From contig NZ_JNLX01000087.1 of assembly GCF_000715495.1 (NCBI RefSeq), forward strand, positions 1-64,000: a stretch of DNA of 64,000 nt, in the 5' to 3' direction. The position numbers and the translations under genes are program-made. Numbering within the stretch: the stretch's first letter is position 1; each line of letters begins with the position of its first letter. The notes below the pieces were generated by a model. The model did not search any database, was not told the origin of the DNA, and worked only from the letters and a program-made list of their open reading frames with translations. The DNA comes from Hymenobacter sp. IS2118 (GTDB lineage Bacteria; Bacteroidota; Bacteroidia; Cytophagales; Hymenobacteraceae). This document shows, piece after piece, positions 8,485 through 17,745 of this stretch.

Positions 8485-9699
8485 ATGCTTAAGCTCCCCA
8501 TTTACCTCGACAACAACGCCACCACTCCCCTCGACCCGCGGGTATTGGAGGCCATGATGCCCTATCTGACCGACGTATTCGGCAACGCTGCTTCGCGCAA
8601 CCATCCGTTTGGTTGGGCTGCTGAAGAAGGTGTGGACTACGCCCGCGAGCAAATCGCCAAGCTTATTGCCTGCGACCCGAAGGAAATTATTTTCACCTCG
8701 GGCGCTACCGAGTCCGACAACCTGGGCATTAAGGGCGTGTTTGAGATGTATAGCCAGAAAGGCAACCACGTCATCACCTGCACCACCGAGCACAAAGCCG
8801 TGCTCGACACCTGCAAGCACATCGAAAAGCTGGGGGGCCGCGTGACTTACCTGCCCGTGAACGAGCAGGGCCTCATCAGCCTCGAAGAGCTGGAAGCGGC
8901 CATGACGCCGGAGACCATTCTGGTCGCCATCATGTTTGGCAACAACGAGACGGGCACCATTCAGCCCATCCGCGAAATTTCTAAAATTGCCCACAGCCAC
9001 GGCGCTCTGTTTATGACGGACGGCACCCAGGCAGTAGGCAAGATTCCGGTGGACGTCAACGCCGATGGCATCGACATCATGGCCTTCACGGCCCACAAAA
9101 TGTACGGCCCCAAGGGCGTGGGTGCCCTGTACGTGCGCCGCAAAAACCCCCGGGTGAAAGTAACCGCCCAGATGGACGGCGGCGGCCACGAGCGCGGCAT
9201 GCGCTCCGGTACCCTCAACGTGCCCGGCATCGTGGGCCTGGGCAAGGCCTGCGAGTTGGCCCGCCTGGAAATGGACGCCGACACCGCTCGCCTGAGTGTG
9301 ATGCGCGACCGCCTGCAGAAAGAACTGATGACGTTGGAAGAAAGCTACGTGAACGGCTCGGTAGAACACCGCCTGCCCCACGTCACCAACATCAGCTTCA
9401 AATATGTGGAGGGCGAAGGCCTGATGATGGGCGTGAAGGACCTGGCGGTATCGTCGGGCTCGGCCTGCACCTCGGCTTCGCTGGAGCCCAGCTACGTACT
9501 CAAAGCGCTGGGCCTGAGCGACGACCTGGCCCATTCCTCGCTCCGTTTCGGCCTCAGCCGCTTCACCACCGACGAGCAGATTGACTACGCCATCGGCCAC
9601 GTGAAAGAAGCCGTCACCAAGCTCCGCGAAATGTCGCCCCTGTGGGAGATGTTCCAGGAGGGCATCGACCTCAGCAAAATCGAGTGGGCGGAACACTAG
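8485..9699 (+). CDS. iscS: Cysteine desulfurase
   Basis: The PLP enzyme takes sulphur from cysteine, as a persulphide, for iron-sulphur cluster assembly and tRNA thiolation. The 404 residues carry the family marks: [12 protein letters not shown] at the N-terminus, the PLP lysine K205 in [13 protein letters not shown], and the catalytic cysteine C328 on the short mobile loop SSGSACTS, typical of the IscS/NifS group rather than SufS. It heads a cluster with iscU, an uncharacterised gene and iscA, all on the plus strand. The gaps on both sides of iscU hold AT-rich hairpins. No hscA, hscB or ferredoxin gene is present in the window. Confidence 0.97.
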   Translation: MLKLPIYLDNNATTPLDPRVLEAMMPYLTDVFGNAASRNHPFGWAAEEGVDYAREQIAKLIACDPKEIIFTSGATESDNLGIKGVFEMYSQKGNHVITCTTEHKAVLDTCKHIEKLGGRVTYLPVNEQGLISLEELEAAMTPETILVAIMFGNNETGTIQPIREISKIAHSHGALFMTDGTQAVGKIPVDVNADGIDIMAFTAHKMYGPKGVGALYVRRKNPRVKVTAQMDGGGHERGMRSGTLNVPGIVGLGKACELARLEMDADTARLSVMRDRLQKELMTLEESYVNGSVEHRLPHVTNISFKYVEGEGLMMGVKDLAVSSGSACTSASLEPSYVLKALGLSDDLAHSSLRFGLSRFTTDEQIDYAIGHVKEAVTKLREMSPLWEMFQEGIDLSKIEWAEH

Positions 9700-9708
9700 G
9701 CTGCGCCT

Positions 9709-9800
9709 TAATTAAAAATTGAGAATTAATAATTAAAAATGGCTTCACCCATTTGCGTTAGAACTCAATTTTTAATTCATAATTTTTAATTCTTAATTCA
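9709..9800. repeat. AT-rich inverted repeat, copy 1 (iscS-iscU gap)
   Basis: Arms built from AATTAAAAATTGAGAATTAA-type sequence (9709-9740) pair imperfectly with 9763-9800. It belongs to the same family as the copies at 10235-10307 and 51071-51206. It fills nearly the whole gap between iscS and iscU. Confidence 0.7.
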
Positions 9801-9809
9801 AAAAAAGCC

Positions 9810-10220
9810 ATGGCTTACTCCGATAAAGTAATTGACCACTACAGCAACCCCCGCAACGTGGGCACGCTGGACAAAAGCAAGAAAAACGTAGGCACCGGCC
9901 TCGTGGGCGCGCCTGAATGCGGCGACGTTATGCGCCTGCAAATTGAGGTAGACGAAGCCACCAACACCATCACCGACGCCAAATTCAAGACGTTTGGCTG
10001 CGGTTCGGCCATCGCTTCCTCGTCGCTCGCAACCGAGTGGCTGAAAGGCAAAACCGTGGACGAGGCGCTGGCCATCGACAACATGGAAATTGTGGAAGAG
10101 CTGGCCCTACCGCCCGTGAAAATTCACTGCTCGGTGCTCGCCGAAGATGCCATCAAATCGGCTATCTCGGATTACCGCGTGAAGAATGGCCTGCCCGCTT
10201 TGGAGCTTGCCCACCACTAA
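9810..10220 (+). CDS. iscU: Iron-sulphur cluster scaffold protein
   Basis: The 136-residue IscU-type scaffold receives sulphur from IscS and builds [2Fe-2S] clusters. All three cluster cysteines are present: C37 in APECGDV, C64 in TFGCGSAIASSS and C107 in KIHCSVLAEDA. So are the neighbouring D39 and H106, and the LPPVK motif that in well-studied relatives binds the HscA chaperone. The LPPVK motif is notable because no hscA gene is nearby. The start follows closely after an AT-rich hairpin in the iscS-iscU gap. Confidence 0.97.
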   Translation: MAYSDKVIDHYSNPRNVGTLDKSKKNVGTGLVGAPECGDVMRLQIEVDEATNTITDAKFKTFGCGSAIASSSLATEWLKGKTVDEALAIDNMEIVEELALPPVKIHCSVLAEDAIKSAISDYRVKNGLPALELAHH

Positions 10221-10234
10221 TTATTATTTAGTAG

Positions 10235-10307
10235 TTAAAAATTGAGAATTAAAAGTTAAAAGCGCGGCTTCGGCTGTTCCTTTTAACTTTTAATTCTCAA
10301 TTTTTAA
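10235..10307. repeat. AT-rich inverted repeat, copy 2 (iscU downstream)
   Basis: The 28-base arms at 10235-10262 and 10280-10307 are exact reverse complements around a GC-rich 17-base loop. It is the cleanest member of the AT-rich family. The perfect stem could act as a terminator or an mRNA-stability element between iscU and the next gene. Confidence 0.8.
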
Positions 10308-10322
10308 TTTATACCCCATCGA

Positions 10323-10718
10323 ATGACCGACGAATTTGAAGTTGCCCGCTTAGAGCGCGAAATTCAGCAGTATCTGGGGTTGGAGCCAGCACAGCTGCGG
10401 TTTGAATTCCGCGAGGTGGAAGGCCAGGTGCGGTTGGACCTGGTTACCGTGAACCCCCGGCACCACCAGTCTTTTCTGTTTCGCTTCGAAACGGGCCGCG
10501 ACGAGGTGGAGTGCCTGCAAAAGATGCTGGACTACGTGAAGCGGCTTCGCGACACCGAAAGCTCTTTCACGCTGCAATGGCGCACCCGCGGCGACAAGGA
10601 GCTGCAAACGTCCTACTTCCGGGCCCACAATGCGTACGAGGCGTTGGACAAGCTCTATTTCGGCCGCGACCTGAACGCCATTACGGTATTCAGCGTGGTG
10701 CTGAATCCGAGCTCGTAG
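10323..10718 (+). CDS. Uncharacterised 131-residue protein in the isc cluster
   Basis: I do not recognise the family. The protein is soluble, without a signal peptide or membrane segment, and mildly acidic. An amphipathic N-terminus (EFEVARLEREIQQYLGLE) is followed by alternating beta strands (LRFEFREVEGQVRLDLVTV, HQSFLFRF) and a helical middle with one cysteine (EVECLQKMLDYVKRL). One isolated Cys does not suggest cluster binding. It sits between iscU and iscA on the same strand, so co-transcription and a part in iron-sulphur assembly are plausible but unproven. The codon pattern matches its neighbours. Confidence 0.75.
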   Translation: MTDEFEVARLEREIQQYLGLEPAQLRFEFREVEGQVRLDLVTVNPRHHQSFLFRFETGRDEVECLQKMLDYVKRLRDTESSFTLQWRTRGDKELQTSYFRAHNAYEALDKLYFGRDLNAITVFSVVLNPSS

Positions 10719-10839
10719 GGCCAATACGGCGCTAAGCGCAGGTCACTGAACGAAGAAAACAAACCCCTTGTTTATAATTTGTCTAAATTGCGCATCCGTT
10801 TACGCTATTAGCTGACTGAGGTCTCTGCCTCCTATTGCC

Positions 10840-11166
10840 ATGATTACTGTATCTGATAAAGCCAAAGAAAAAGTAGCGCGTCTGATTGAGGACGCGCACC
10901 TCGACGATACGTACCGCCTGCGCGCTTCCGTAGCCGGCGGCGGCTGCTCGGGCCTGAGCTACAAGCTGGACTTCGACAACGAAGTGCGCCACATGGACCA
11001 GGAATTCGAAGACAAAGGCGTGCGGCTGGTGGTCGATATGAAGAGCTTTCTCTACCTGGCCGGCACCGAGCTGGACTTTTCCGACGGCCTCAACGGCAAG
11101 GGCTTCCAGTTCAACAACCCCAACGCCTCCCGCGAGTGCGGCTGCGGCGAAAGCTTCTCGGTGTAG
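10840..11166 (+). CDS. iscA: A-type iron-sulphur carrier (IscA/ErpA/HesB family)
   Basis: The 108-residue HesB-fold protein holds or delivers iron-sulphur clusters to client proteins. The three conserved cysteines are in the standard pattern: C36 in GGGCSGLSY and the C-terminal pair C100 and C102 (RECGCGESF). It ends the isc cluster, 121 bases after the uncharacterised gene, and is followed by a strong terminator. IscA and ErpA cannot be told apart by motif alone. Confidence 0.93.
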   Translation: MITVSDKAKEKVARLIEDAHLDDTYRLRASVAGGGCSGLSYKLDFDNEVRHMDQEFEDKGVRLVVDMKSFLYLAGTELDFSDGLNGKGFQFNNPNASRECGCGESFSV

Positions 11167-11192
11167 CCCCACTGGACCACGGACCAGCTCGA

Positions 11193-11317
11193 ATTATTCG
11201 GATTGCACGGATTTTCCGGACGCATTCGTTTAGGATTTACCGCATCAAAAAGGCCACCCAATTGGGTGGCCTTTTTGTTTTTGAGTACGTCCACAAAATC
11301 CGTGCAATCCGAATAAT
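11193..11317. repeat. Long inverted repeat enclosing a terminator
   Basis: AATTATTCGGATTGCACGG and following bases (11192-11215) form an inverted repeat with 11295-11318 (arms of about 23 bases). Together they enclose the terminator at 11246-11283. The arm sequence is of the type seen in dispersed bacterial intergenic repeats. Confidence 0.7.
11246..11283. terminator. Bidirectional intrinsic terminator between iscA and the giant T9SS gene
   Basis: AAAAAGGCCACCC and GGGTGGCCTTTTT pair perfectly around AATT, with T runs on both strands. It serves the isc cluster on plus and the convergent T9SS gene on minus. Confidence 0.9.
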
Positions 11318-11341
11318 CCGAGCGAAACGAAGTTCGTGGAT

Positions 11342-14300
11342 TTATTGCTTCTCGAATTTCTGCACCACGCGGCCGGCGGCCGTTTGCAGCTCCAGGAAGT
11401 AGAGGCCGGCCGCCAGCGACTCGATGGCTACCTTGGCAGTACCCGCCTCGGTAATGCCGCGCAGCAGAGGCTGGCCGAGTTGGTTGAGCACCCGGTAGGG
11501 CGTGGCCGCGTCGGCGATGAAGCTGATGCTGCTGTGGGCCGGGTTGGGATAGAGCAGCAGCCTGGTGGCAATGGCGCCGCCGGATACGGTCAGAACGGGC
11601 GAGTAGCTGGTCGTACCATCGGTATCGGCCTGAAACAGCCGGTAGTAAATGGTGCCGGCCGGGGCCGCGTTGTCGAGGCTGGCGTAGCTGCTGAGGCGGC
11701 TGCTGTTGCCCTGGGCCTGCACGCGCGCGATGGTGGTGTACTTGCGGCCGTCGAGGCTGCGCTGCACGTCGAAGTGGGCGCTATTCTGCTCGCTGGCGGT
11801 GGTCCATTTCAATAGGACTGCGCTGCTGCCCTGACGTTTGGCCGTGAAACCATTCAGCTCCACTGGTAGCGGGTTCACGTTGGTATTGGTATTGGTGGCG
11901 CCAAGGGCAAATGTGCCCGGACTAAAGAGAGCGGCAATAGTAGTCGACGTGACGGTACCGGCTGCTCCTGGCCCCGCCGTGCCCGTAACCGCGGACCGGC
12001 CCAGGCTCTGCCAACCATTGATTAAAGGCACGCGGGCGGCTACCACCAGACCGGGGTCGTTGGGGTTATTCACGAAATCATCGGCTCCGAAGCTGAGCGT
12101 GACCCGGCCGCTCGTGCCGCTGTTTGCGGCGTTGGAGGAGCTCAGCGCGAACGAGCGGATAAAGGAAACTCGTTTGAGCGGGTCACCGCCTATGATATTG
12201 ATAGGCGACAGCACCTGGCCCGGATTGCCCTCTATCTGTTCGGCGGTGTAGGTGGTGGCACCCGTCTGGGCCGTGATGGTGAGCGTGAGCGGGCGGAAGG
12301 CCGTGCCCTTGCCAATGGGGAACACCACGGTGGCGGCGCCGGTGCCGGTGGCGCGGGCCAGCGGCCCGCTCACGAAGCTGCTGCTATTGCCGCCACTGGT
12401 AGTAGCAGTGGTAGCCAGGGTGAGCAGGTTGGTGGCATCGGTCGTCAGGTTACCTGCCGTCAACTGCAGGCGATTCAGGGCCAAGGGACGGGCTAGAATA
12501 ACGCCGGCGGCGTTATTGATTTGTAGGGTTCTGGTTGAACCGATGGTGAGCGCCGAAGCCCCAGCAGTACCGCCGATAACCTGAGGAGCAGTGCCATTCA
12601 GCGTTAACATTTCAGCACCATTGTCTTCTGGAACAAAGCTGAGTGTGCTGGTACCATTGACTAACAGGTTGCCACCGATGGCGATGGTGTTGTCCAGATA
12701 CAAACCCACGTTGCCGCTGGTGATGGTGAGGTTGCCCACAATAGTCAAGGCGCTATTCGCTCCTGAAGTGGTAGTAATACCGTTACCAACATTGAATTCG
12801 AGGTTGCCATACGTACGGCCACTGAGCGGGGGCACGGAATTATTGGCCGCGATGCTGTAGATGTAGTTGCTGCTCGGCTCCAGAGTGATGGCACTGGCTG
12901 GAGCGGTCGGCCCAAATGGCTGGAGTCCGCCAGCTTGCTCCAGTGTCGAGCCGTTGCGGAAAATCACCTTATTGGCATCCGCAGCACCACTGCCAAACGG
13001 GCTGCCATCCTGATTGGCGCTGGCCAGGAAATACCCTCCACTCAAAAACTCGACGCTATTGGCAGTGGTACCCAGCAACCGCTGGGTACCGTTGTTAAAC
13101 CGGAGCGCACCGGCTACGCTGGCCGTGGCCGCAGCCGAGAGTTGCAGGGTAAGGCCCGTTGCAACCACCGTGGAATTGGTTACGGCCAGCGCAGAGCCGA
13201 CCTCTATCACCAAATCGGCTCCGCTGGCGTTGCCGTTCACCAGCAGAGTTCGGTTGCCACTATTGTTGAAGGTAACGGCCACGCCGTTGCGTACCAGGAG
13301 TTGGCCGATGGTTTGGGTGGTAGTGAAATTTACTAAAACCGAGGTAGTGGCTGGAGTGCCCAGCATGGCATCAAATACCAGTACATCGTTGGTCGCCGCA
13401 GTGCTACGGGTGGGCGTCCAGCTGCCGGGCGCTATGTAGCTCGTGCCCGAACCGTTCCACACGTAGGTGGGCGTGGGCGGCGCGGTGGTGGTAAAGGCGG
13501 CCGTACCGGGGCCGGTGGTCAGGTAGTTTTCGGCTCCTGCGGTCGCGTTGTCGTTGTAGGCGTAAACTACGGCGGTGTAGTTGGTGCCGGCTGCCAGGCC
13601 CGTGATGGTTACCGAGGTAGTACCGGCATCGGCCACTACCACAAAGTTATTGGCGCCGGTGGTTGGTTTGAGACCGGTGGTGGTGCCGTACGTGGTGTTG
13701 GCGCTGTACGTGCTTCTGTCCAGGGGAGCGATTGCCACCGACGCTGTAGGCCGTAGCACCACAAGGCGCTTGGCCCCATTGCCCCCGCTGAGTGTGAGCA
13801 GCACCGAAGTAGAAGTAACAGCCGTAGCCGTAATGCCCGGCTGAACGGTGGGCTCACTCGCCAGCGGCACGTTGGCCGTTACGTTACCAAAAAGGTTAAT
13901 ATCATCAACCCCAAACGTACCCCCTGAGCCTCCTGAAACATAAGCATAGATGCGGATGGTAAGCATACCGGTGACGGCTGCCAGCCCGGCCGTACCAGAC
14001 ATATCAATGGTTTTAGTTGCTCCGAATGCAGTGCCAGTCGTTTGCTCCGCACCTACTCGGGTTGCATAGCTGTCCAAGCTGGTACGCAACTGGTACTTTG
14101 CTGGGCCTGTGGTTGAGCGACGGTCCAGCAAACTCAGACTGCTAAGGTTTGCCACGAAGCCGGGTGCTACCGTGACGACAAATTGAAAGTATCCCAGGTT
14201 GAGGCTACTTGGAGTAGCCGTAGTGGGAAAATTCGAACGGCGAAAGTCAGGGGTATTGTTACCATTGGTTGTTGAAAGGTCTGAACTTGCCACAACGGCG

Positions 14301-17242
14301 GTGCCGGAAATATTGGCATTCCCAGAAACTCCTGCAGTATTGGCCGTTTCGAAGTCATAATAAAGCAACGGTGCCGCAGTGGTAGTGAAGACCTCATCTG
14401 CGCCGTAGGTTGTGGCCACACTGTTGGTGGCGTAGGCCGCTACGTAATAGGTGGTACTGCCGGTCAGGCCCGTCAAATCGCTGGTAAAGGAACCTGCTCC
14501 GACAGCACCGGGCAATTCGGTGACGCCCATATCGCCAATGCGGGGATTGGAAGTAGTGCCGTACACCACGCCGCGGGCCGTGGTACCGCTGCCGGTGTTG
14601 TTGCCGCCGCTACTGGCCGAAATAGCGGTAATGCTCGTGGCCGGCTTGGTCGCGACTACGGGTGGTGCGATGGTGGTGAAGGAGCGGTCAACGCCGTAGC
14701 TTGTTCCCACGCCGTTGGTGGCATAGGCCGCCACGAAGTAGGTGGTACCCGGCGTGAGGCCGGTGAGGCTGCTGGTGAAGCTGCCGGTGCCGGGTGCACC
14801 ATCGGCGAGGGTGGTGGTGGCGGGGTCGCCCAGGCGGGGGGCCGCTGTCGTGCCATACACCACGCCGCGGGCGGTAATCGTAGCGCCGCCGTCGTTGGTC
14901 ACGTCGCCACCGCTTTCGGCCGAAAAGCCGGTTACGGCGCTCGCGGCCTTGGTTGTGACGGTGGGTGCGGCCGGGGGCAGGGTGGTAAACTCCTTGTCGG
15001 CACCGTAGCCCGTAGCTACGCTGTTGGTAGCATAGGCCGCCACGTAATAGGTAGTGTTGGGCATCAGGCCCGTCAGGAGGCTGGTGAACGTACCCGAGCC
15101 CGACGCGCCGGTCACATTAACCACGCCTGTACCACCAATGCGGGGGGTTTGGGTGGTGCTATAGACTACGCCCCGCACCGTGATGCTGGAGCCAAAGGCC
15201 TCGCCGCCACTGCTGGCCGACACCGGCGTGATGGCCGTAACGTCTTTGGTCGTGGCCGTGGGCGCACTGTCAGTGGTGAACGTTTGGTTGCTGCCGTAGC
15301 TGGTGCCGTTATCGTTGGTAGCGTAAGCAGCTACGTGGTAGGTCGTTGCCGGGGTCAGGCTGGTCAGGTCGCTGGTGAAGCTGCCGAGGCCGGGGCTGCC
15401 ATCGGCCAAAAAGGCCGTACCGGGGGCGCCCAGCCGGGGATTGGCTGTTGGGCCATAGACCACGCCACGAGCCGTGACGGGTATGCCGCCATCGCTGCTC
15501 ACGTTGCCGCCGGTGCGGGCCGTAGTACCCAGAATCATGGTAACCACAGCAGTCGAAACGCTGGGGGTTGTCGTCACGGTCAGTGTGTTGGTCGAGCTCG
15601 ACCCAGTGGTGACAGGGTTGCTAGCGACAACCCGAATGCGGTAATTGGTCCCTGCTACGATGCCGGCGGGGATGGTAACGGTGAGCGTGCCGGCGCCGCT
15701 AGTCGTGGTCACCAGCGCGGTGCCGGGGCTGAAATTGCCGGAAGAATTCGACAGCAAAGCGCTGAAAACGTTACCGACTCCAAAGGTGCCGGTAGTGGTG
15801 TAGCTCACCGTCACATCGTTGCCAGCCACTACGATAGCAGGCGCAATGGTACCCGTGGTAATGGTGGGCGGAGTAACCGTACCCGTGACGGCAATGCTAC
15901 GCGTGGTGGCCCCAGTGCTGGCATTGTCAATGTTGCCATTATAGGTGCCGGCCGTAGTGGCCGCGGCCAGCCGCACCGAAACCGTCACGCCGGACACCGC
16001 GCCGCTGCTGGGCATCAGGCTCAGCGAAGCAAAGCCCGCCGTAGTAAATCCGTCGGTTGAGAATTCGTAGCCCGTCAACGGCCCTACCGCTAGGTTGGCC
16101 GTGAGGTCGGCACCACTCAAGGTGTAGGTTTTAATGGCCGAAGCCGTACCCTGCACGGTGGCGAAACTACCCGCTGGCGTGAGGGTGCCCACCGTGATGG
16201 TGGGCGTGGGGGTGGCCGTAGTCACTGTGAGCAACACAGCGGCAGCTTGCAAATTAGGCACGCCATCTTCGGCTACTACGTACACTTTGTAAGTCGTACT
16301 AGCCGTGAGGCCCGACACGGAAGTAGTAGCAGCGGTATTTGCCGTAGCATTGGTGAAGTTACCAGACAGGGTAACAGCTGTGCCAGCGCTATTCTGGCCA
16401 GCTTTTACCTGGGCGGCGGTGGGAGCTGTAGCACCGCTAGGCAGCACTACGTAGTAGGTTTTGCCAACCTCATTAATGGTGGATGAGAGCGTGAAGCTAG
16501 TTGTTGCAATGGCTGAGGACAAGGGCGAACCGCTGGCAAACACAGGCGGCGTAGTATCGGCTCCACTTGCGGTACCGGACACAATTACATCGTCTACAAC
16601 CCAAGTCTCATTATCACTGTCATTCAGAAGCGTAATTTTGAACCGCAGCTGCGCTGTTGGGCCAATCCCGGTTACCCCGACAGTCCCATATCTAGGATTA
16701 GCTTCACCCCCTCCTCCAGTAAAAAGGGTAAACGCTCCCGTGCTATATACACGGGAAGCAGTGGTCGCCCCTGTAGCGAAAGACCAACGGCTGTTTGAAC
16801 TAGTTGTAGAACCACCTCGTATTCGTATTTGGTCAAAGTAGGTAATCCCACCGTCAGTACTGATAGCCAAGGTTACTAGGTCCGGTAAATCTGCACCATT
16901 ACCAACAGTTCCAGAAAATGAAGCCAATCTGAAATCGACCGAAATGTTTGAGTAGGCACTCGCGTCGATGTTGGCAGAGGAGGTTATTGTCGCCGTACCG
17001 TTAGTGACGCTGTAGGCTCGTGCGCCAGATGCGTACAGTGGAGCACTGGGAGTTAGGCCGGAGCTCCGTGTCTCATTCCCGCCACCGCTAGTGCTGATGG
17101 GAGCATTCGGCGTAGCAGGAGTGGTTTCAAAGTTCTGGGTTGCAATCGTCACCTGTCCCCAGCCCAGCAGCGGAAACAGGAGCAGCAGCAGGGTGGCGCT
17201 GAAGCTAAAAAATGAGCGAAAAGGTGTAATTCGTGTCTGCAT
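11342..17242 (-). CDS. Giant repetitive T9SS-secreted surface protein (1,966 residues)
   Basis: A signal peptide (about 1-29, ending LLGWGQ) opens the protein. A domain of about 190 residues follows that reads like a jelly-roll (NFETTPATPNAPISTSGG onward). Then come Ig/fibronectin-III-like modules, including four tandem modules of about 95 residues with the recurring words SASSGG, TARGVVYGTT, GSFTS-LTGLTP and YYVAAYATN (about 14,370-15,560). A parallel-beta or adhesin-like region rich in LTLA, TTSG and similar words follows. The end (LLLYPNPAHSSISF ... GLYFLELQTAAGRVVQKF) is a type A T9SS sorting domain. It is probably an adhesin or matrix protein anchored at the cell surface. No catalytic motif is recognised. 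Ser/Thr/Gly/Ala make up most of the sequence. Confidence 0.9.
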   Translation of the reverse strand: MQTRITPFRSFFSFSATLLLLLFPLLGWGQVTIATQNFETTPATPNAPISTSGGGNETRSSGLTPSAPLYASGARAYSVTNGTATITSSANIDASAYSNISVDFRLASFSGTVGNGADLPDLVTLAISTDGGITYFDQIRIRGGSTTSSNSRWSFATGATTASRVYSTGAFTLFTGGGGEANPRYGTVGVTGIGPTAQLRFKITLLNDSDNETWVVDDVIVSGTASGADTTPPVFASGSPLSSAIATTSFTLSSTINEVGKTYYVVLPSGATAPTAAQVKAGQNSAGTAVTLSGNFTNATANTAATTSVSGLTASTTYKVYVVAEDGVPNLQAAAVLLTVTTATPTPTITVGTLTPAGSFATVQGTASAIKTYTLSGADLTANLAVGPLTGYEFSTDGFTTAGFASLSLMPSSGAVSGVTVSVRLAAATTAGTYNGNIDNASTGATTRSIAVTGTVTPPTITTGTIAPAIVVAGNDVTVSYTTTGTFGVGNVFSALLSNSSGNFSPGTALVTTTSGAGTLTVTIPAGIVAGTNYRIRVVASNPVTTGSSSTNTLTVTTTPSVSTAVVTMILGTTARTGGNVSSDGGIPVTARGVVYGPTANPRLGAPGTAFLADGSPGLGSFTSDLTSLTPATTYHVAAYATNDNGTSYGSNQTFTTDSAPTATTKDVTAITPVSASSGGEAFGSSITVRGVVYSTTQTPRIGGTGVVNVTGASGSGTFTSLLTGLMPNTTYYVAAYATNSVATGYGADKEFTTLPPAAPTVTTKAASAVTGFSAESGGDVTNDGGATITARGVVYGTTAAPRLGDPATTTLADGAPGTGSFTSSLTGLTPGTTYFVAAYATNGVGTSYGVDRSFTTIAPPVVATKPATSITAISASSGGNNTGSGTTARGVVYGTTSNPRIGDMGVTELPGAVGAGSFTSDLTGLTGSTTYYVAAYATNSVATTYGADEVFTTTAAPLLYYDFETANTAGVSGNANISGTAVVASSDLSTTNGNNTPDFRRSNFPTTATPSSLNLGYFQFVVTVAPGFVANLSSLSLLDRRSTTGPAKYQLRTSLDSYATRVGAEQTTGTAFGATKTIDMSGTAGLAAVTGMLTIRIYAYVSGGSGGTFGVDDINLFGNVTANVPLASEPTVQPGITATAVTSTSVLLTLSGGNGAKRLVVLRPTASVAIAPLDRSTYSANTTYGTTTGLKPTTGANNFVVVADAGTTSVTITGLAAGTNYTAVVYAYNDNATAGAENYLTTGPGTAAFTTTAPPTPTYVWNGSGTSYIAPGSWTPTRSTAATNDVLVFDAMLGTPATTSVLVNFTTTQTIGQLLVRNGVAVTFNNSGNRTLLVNGNASGADLVIEVGSALAVTNSTVVATGLTLQLSAAATASVAGALRFNNGTQRLLGTTANSVEFLSGGYFLASANQDGSPFGSGAADANKVIFRNGSTLEQAGGLQPFGPTAPASAITLEPSSNYIYSIAANNSVPPLSGRTYGNLEFNVGNGITTTSGANSALTIVGNLTITSGNVGLYLDNTIAIGGNLLVNGTSTLSFVPEDNGAEMLTLNGTAPQVIGGTAGASALTIGSTRTLQINNAAGVILARPLALNRLQLTAGNLTTDATNLLTLATTATTSGGNSSSFVSGPLARATGTGAATVVFPIGKGTAFRPLTLTITAQTGATTYTAEQIEGNPGQVLSPINIIGGDPLKRVSFIRSFALSSSNAANSGTSGRVTLSFGADDFVNNPNDPGLVVAARVPLINGWQSLGRSAVTGTAGPGAAGTVTSTTIAALFSPGTFALGATNTNTNVNPLPVELNGFTAKRQGSSAVLLKWTTASEQNSAHFDVQRSLDGRKYTTIARVQAQGNSSRLSSYASLDNAAPAGTIYYRLFQADTDGTTSYSPVLTVSGGAIATRLLLYPNPAHSSISFIADAATPYRVLNQLGQPLLRGITEAGTAKVAIESLAAGLYFLELQTAAGRVVQKFEKQ

Positions 17243-17745
17243 ATCGAGAGGGGTGTTGAAGAAGCCTGATTTAATCCCGCGGGGTAGACACGTATGCTGT
17301 AAAAGTATAGCTAAAACTCTATCGGCGATACTCTTATATTTTTTATTCCTATTTTATACATCTAGGATTACATTATGATATTATCAAGCGAAAATATATC
17401 CCGTGTGACCGAAGGCGCACCAGCAGGCCTCAGGCCATTTTTTCGGACCAACCACCTGATTTTTAGCCTATGATTTCTCATGCTGGGCCGGCACCATACA
17501 CGGGCAGGGCCTGGGCAAGCCTGGCGCAGTGCTTCGCGACCAAATCGTAGTTGGGCGGGCCTTACGGCTGGTAGCAGCGTGCCGCACAGCCGGGGCCGGC
17601 GTGGGCAGGAAGCGGTTGCGAGTCCGGTTGCCAGGCCCTCATACCATCAGATTTACGCCTGCGCCCGGTTGCCGACAGGGGTCCAAATATGCAAACGCCT
17701 GCCCCGGTCAGACCGGAGCAGGCGTTAAGGCCGCAGGCTGGCAGC
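17243..17745. other. Intergenic region upstream of the giant T9SS gene
   Basis: The first 160 bases are AT-rich and should hold the minus-strand promoter of the T9SS gene; a TATACTTTTA box is seen near 17,300, close to TAnnTTTG. Bases about 17,480-17,690 are GC-rich. Short frames there lack convincing features, and I see no gene. A hairpin at 17,694-17,727 lies downstream of the response regulator. Confidence 0.5.
17694..17727 (-). terminator. Hairpin after the response-regulator gene
   Basis: AACGCCTGC-CCGGT pairs with ACCGG-GCAGGCGTT around a 3-base loop, with one internal mismatch. It lies just downstream of the LytTR gene (minus strand). The following U tract is weak. Confidence 0.6.

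Noticed and set aside
14370..15560. Tandem repeats considered as a CRISPR array
   Set aside because: The units are about 290 bp, coding and without unique spacers; they are protein modules.
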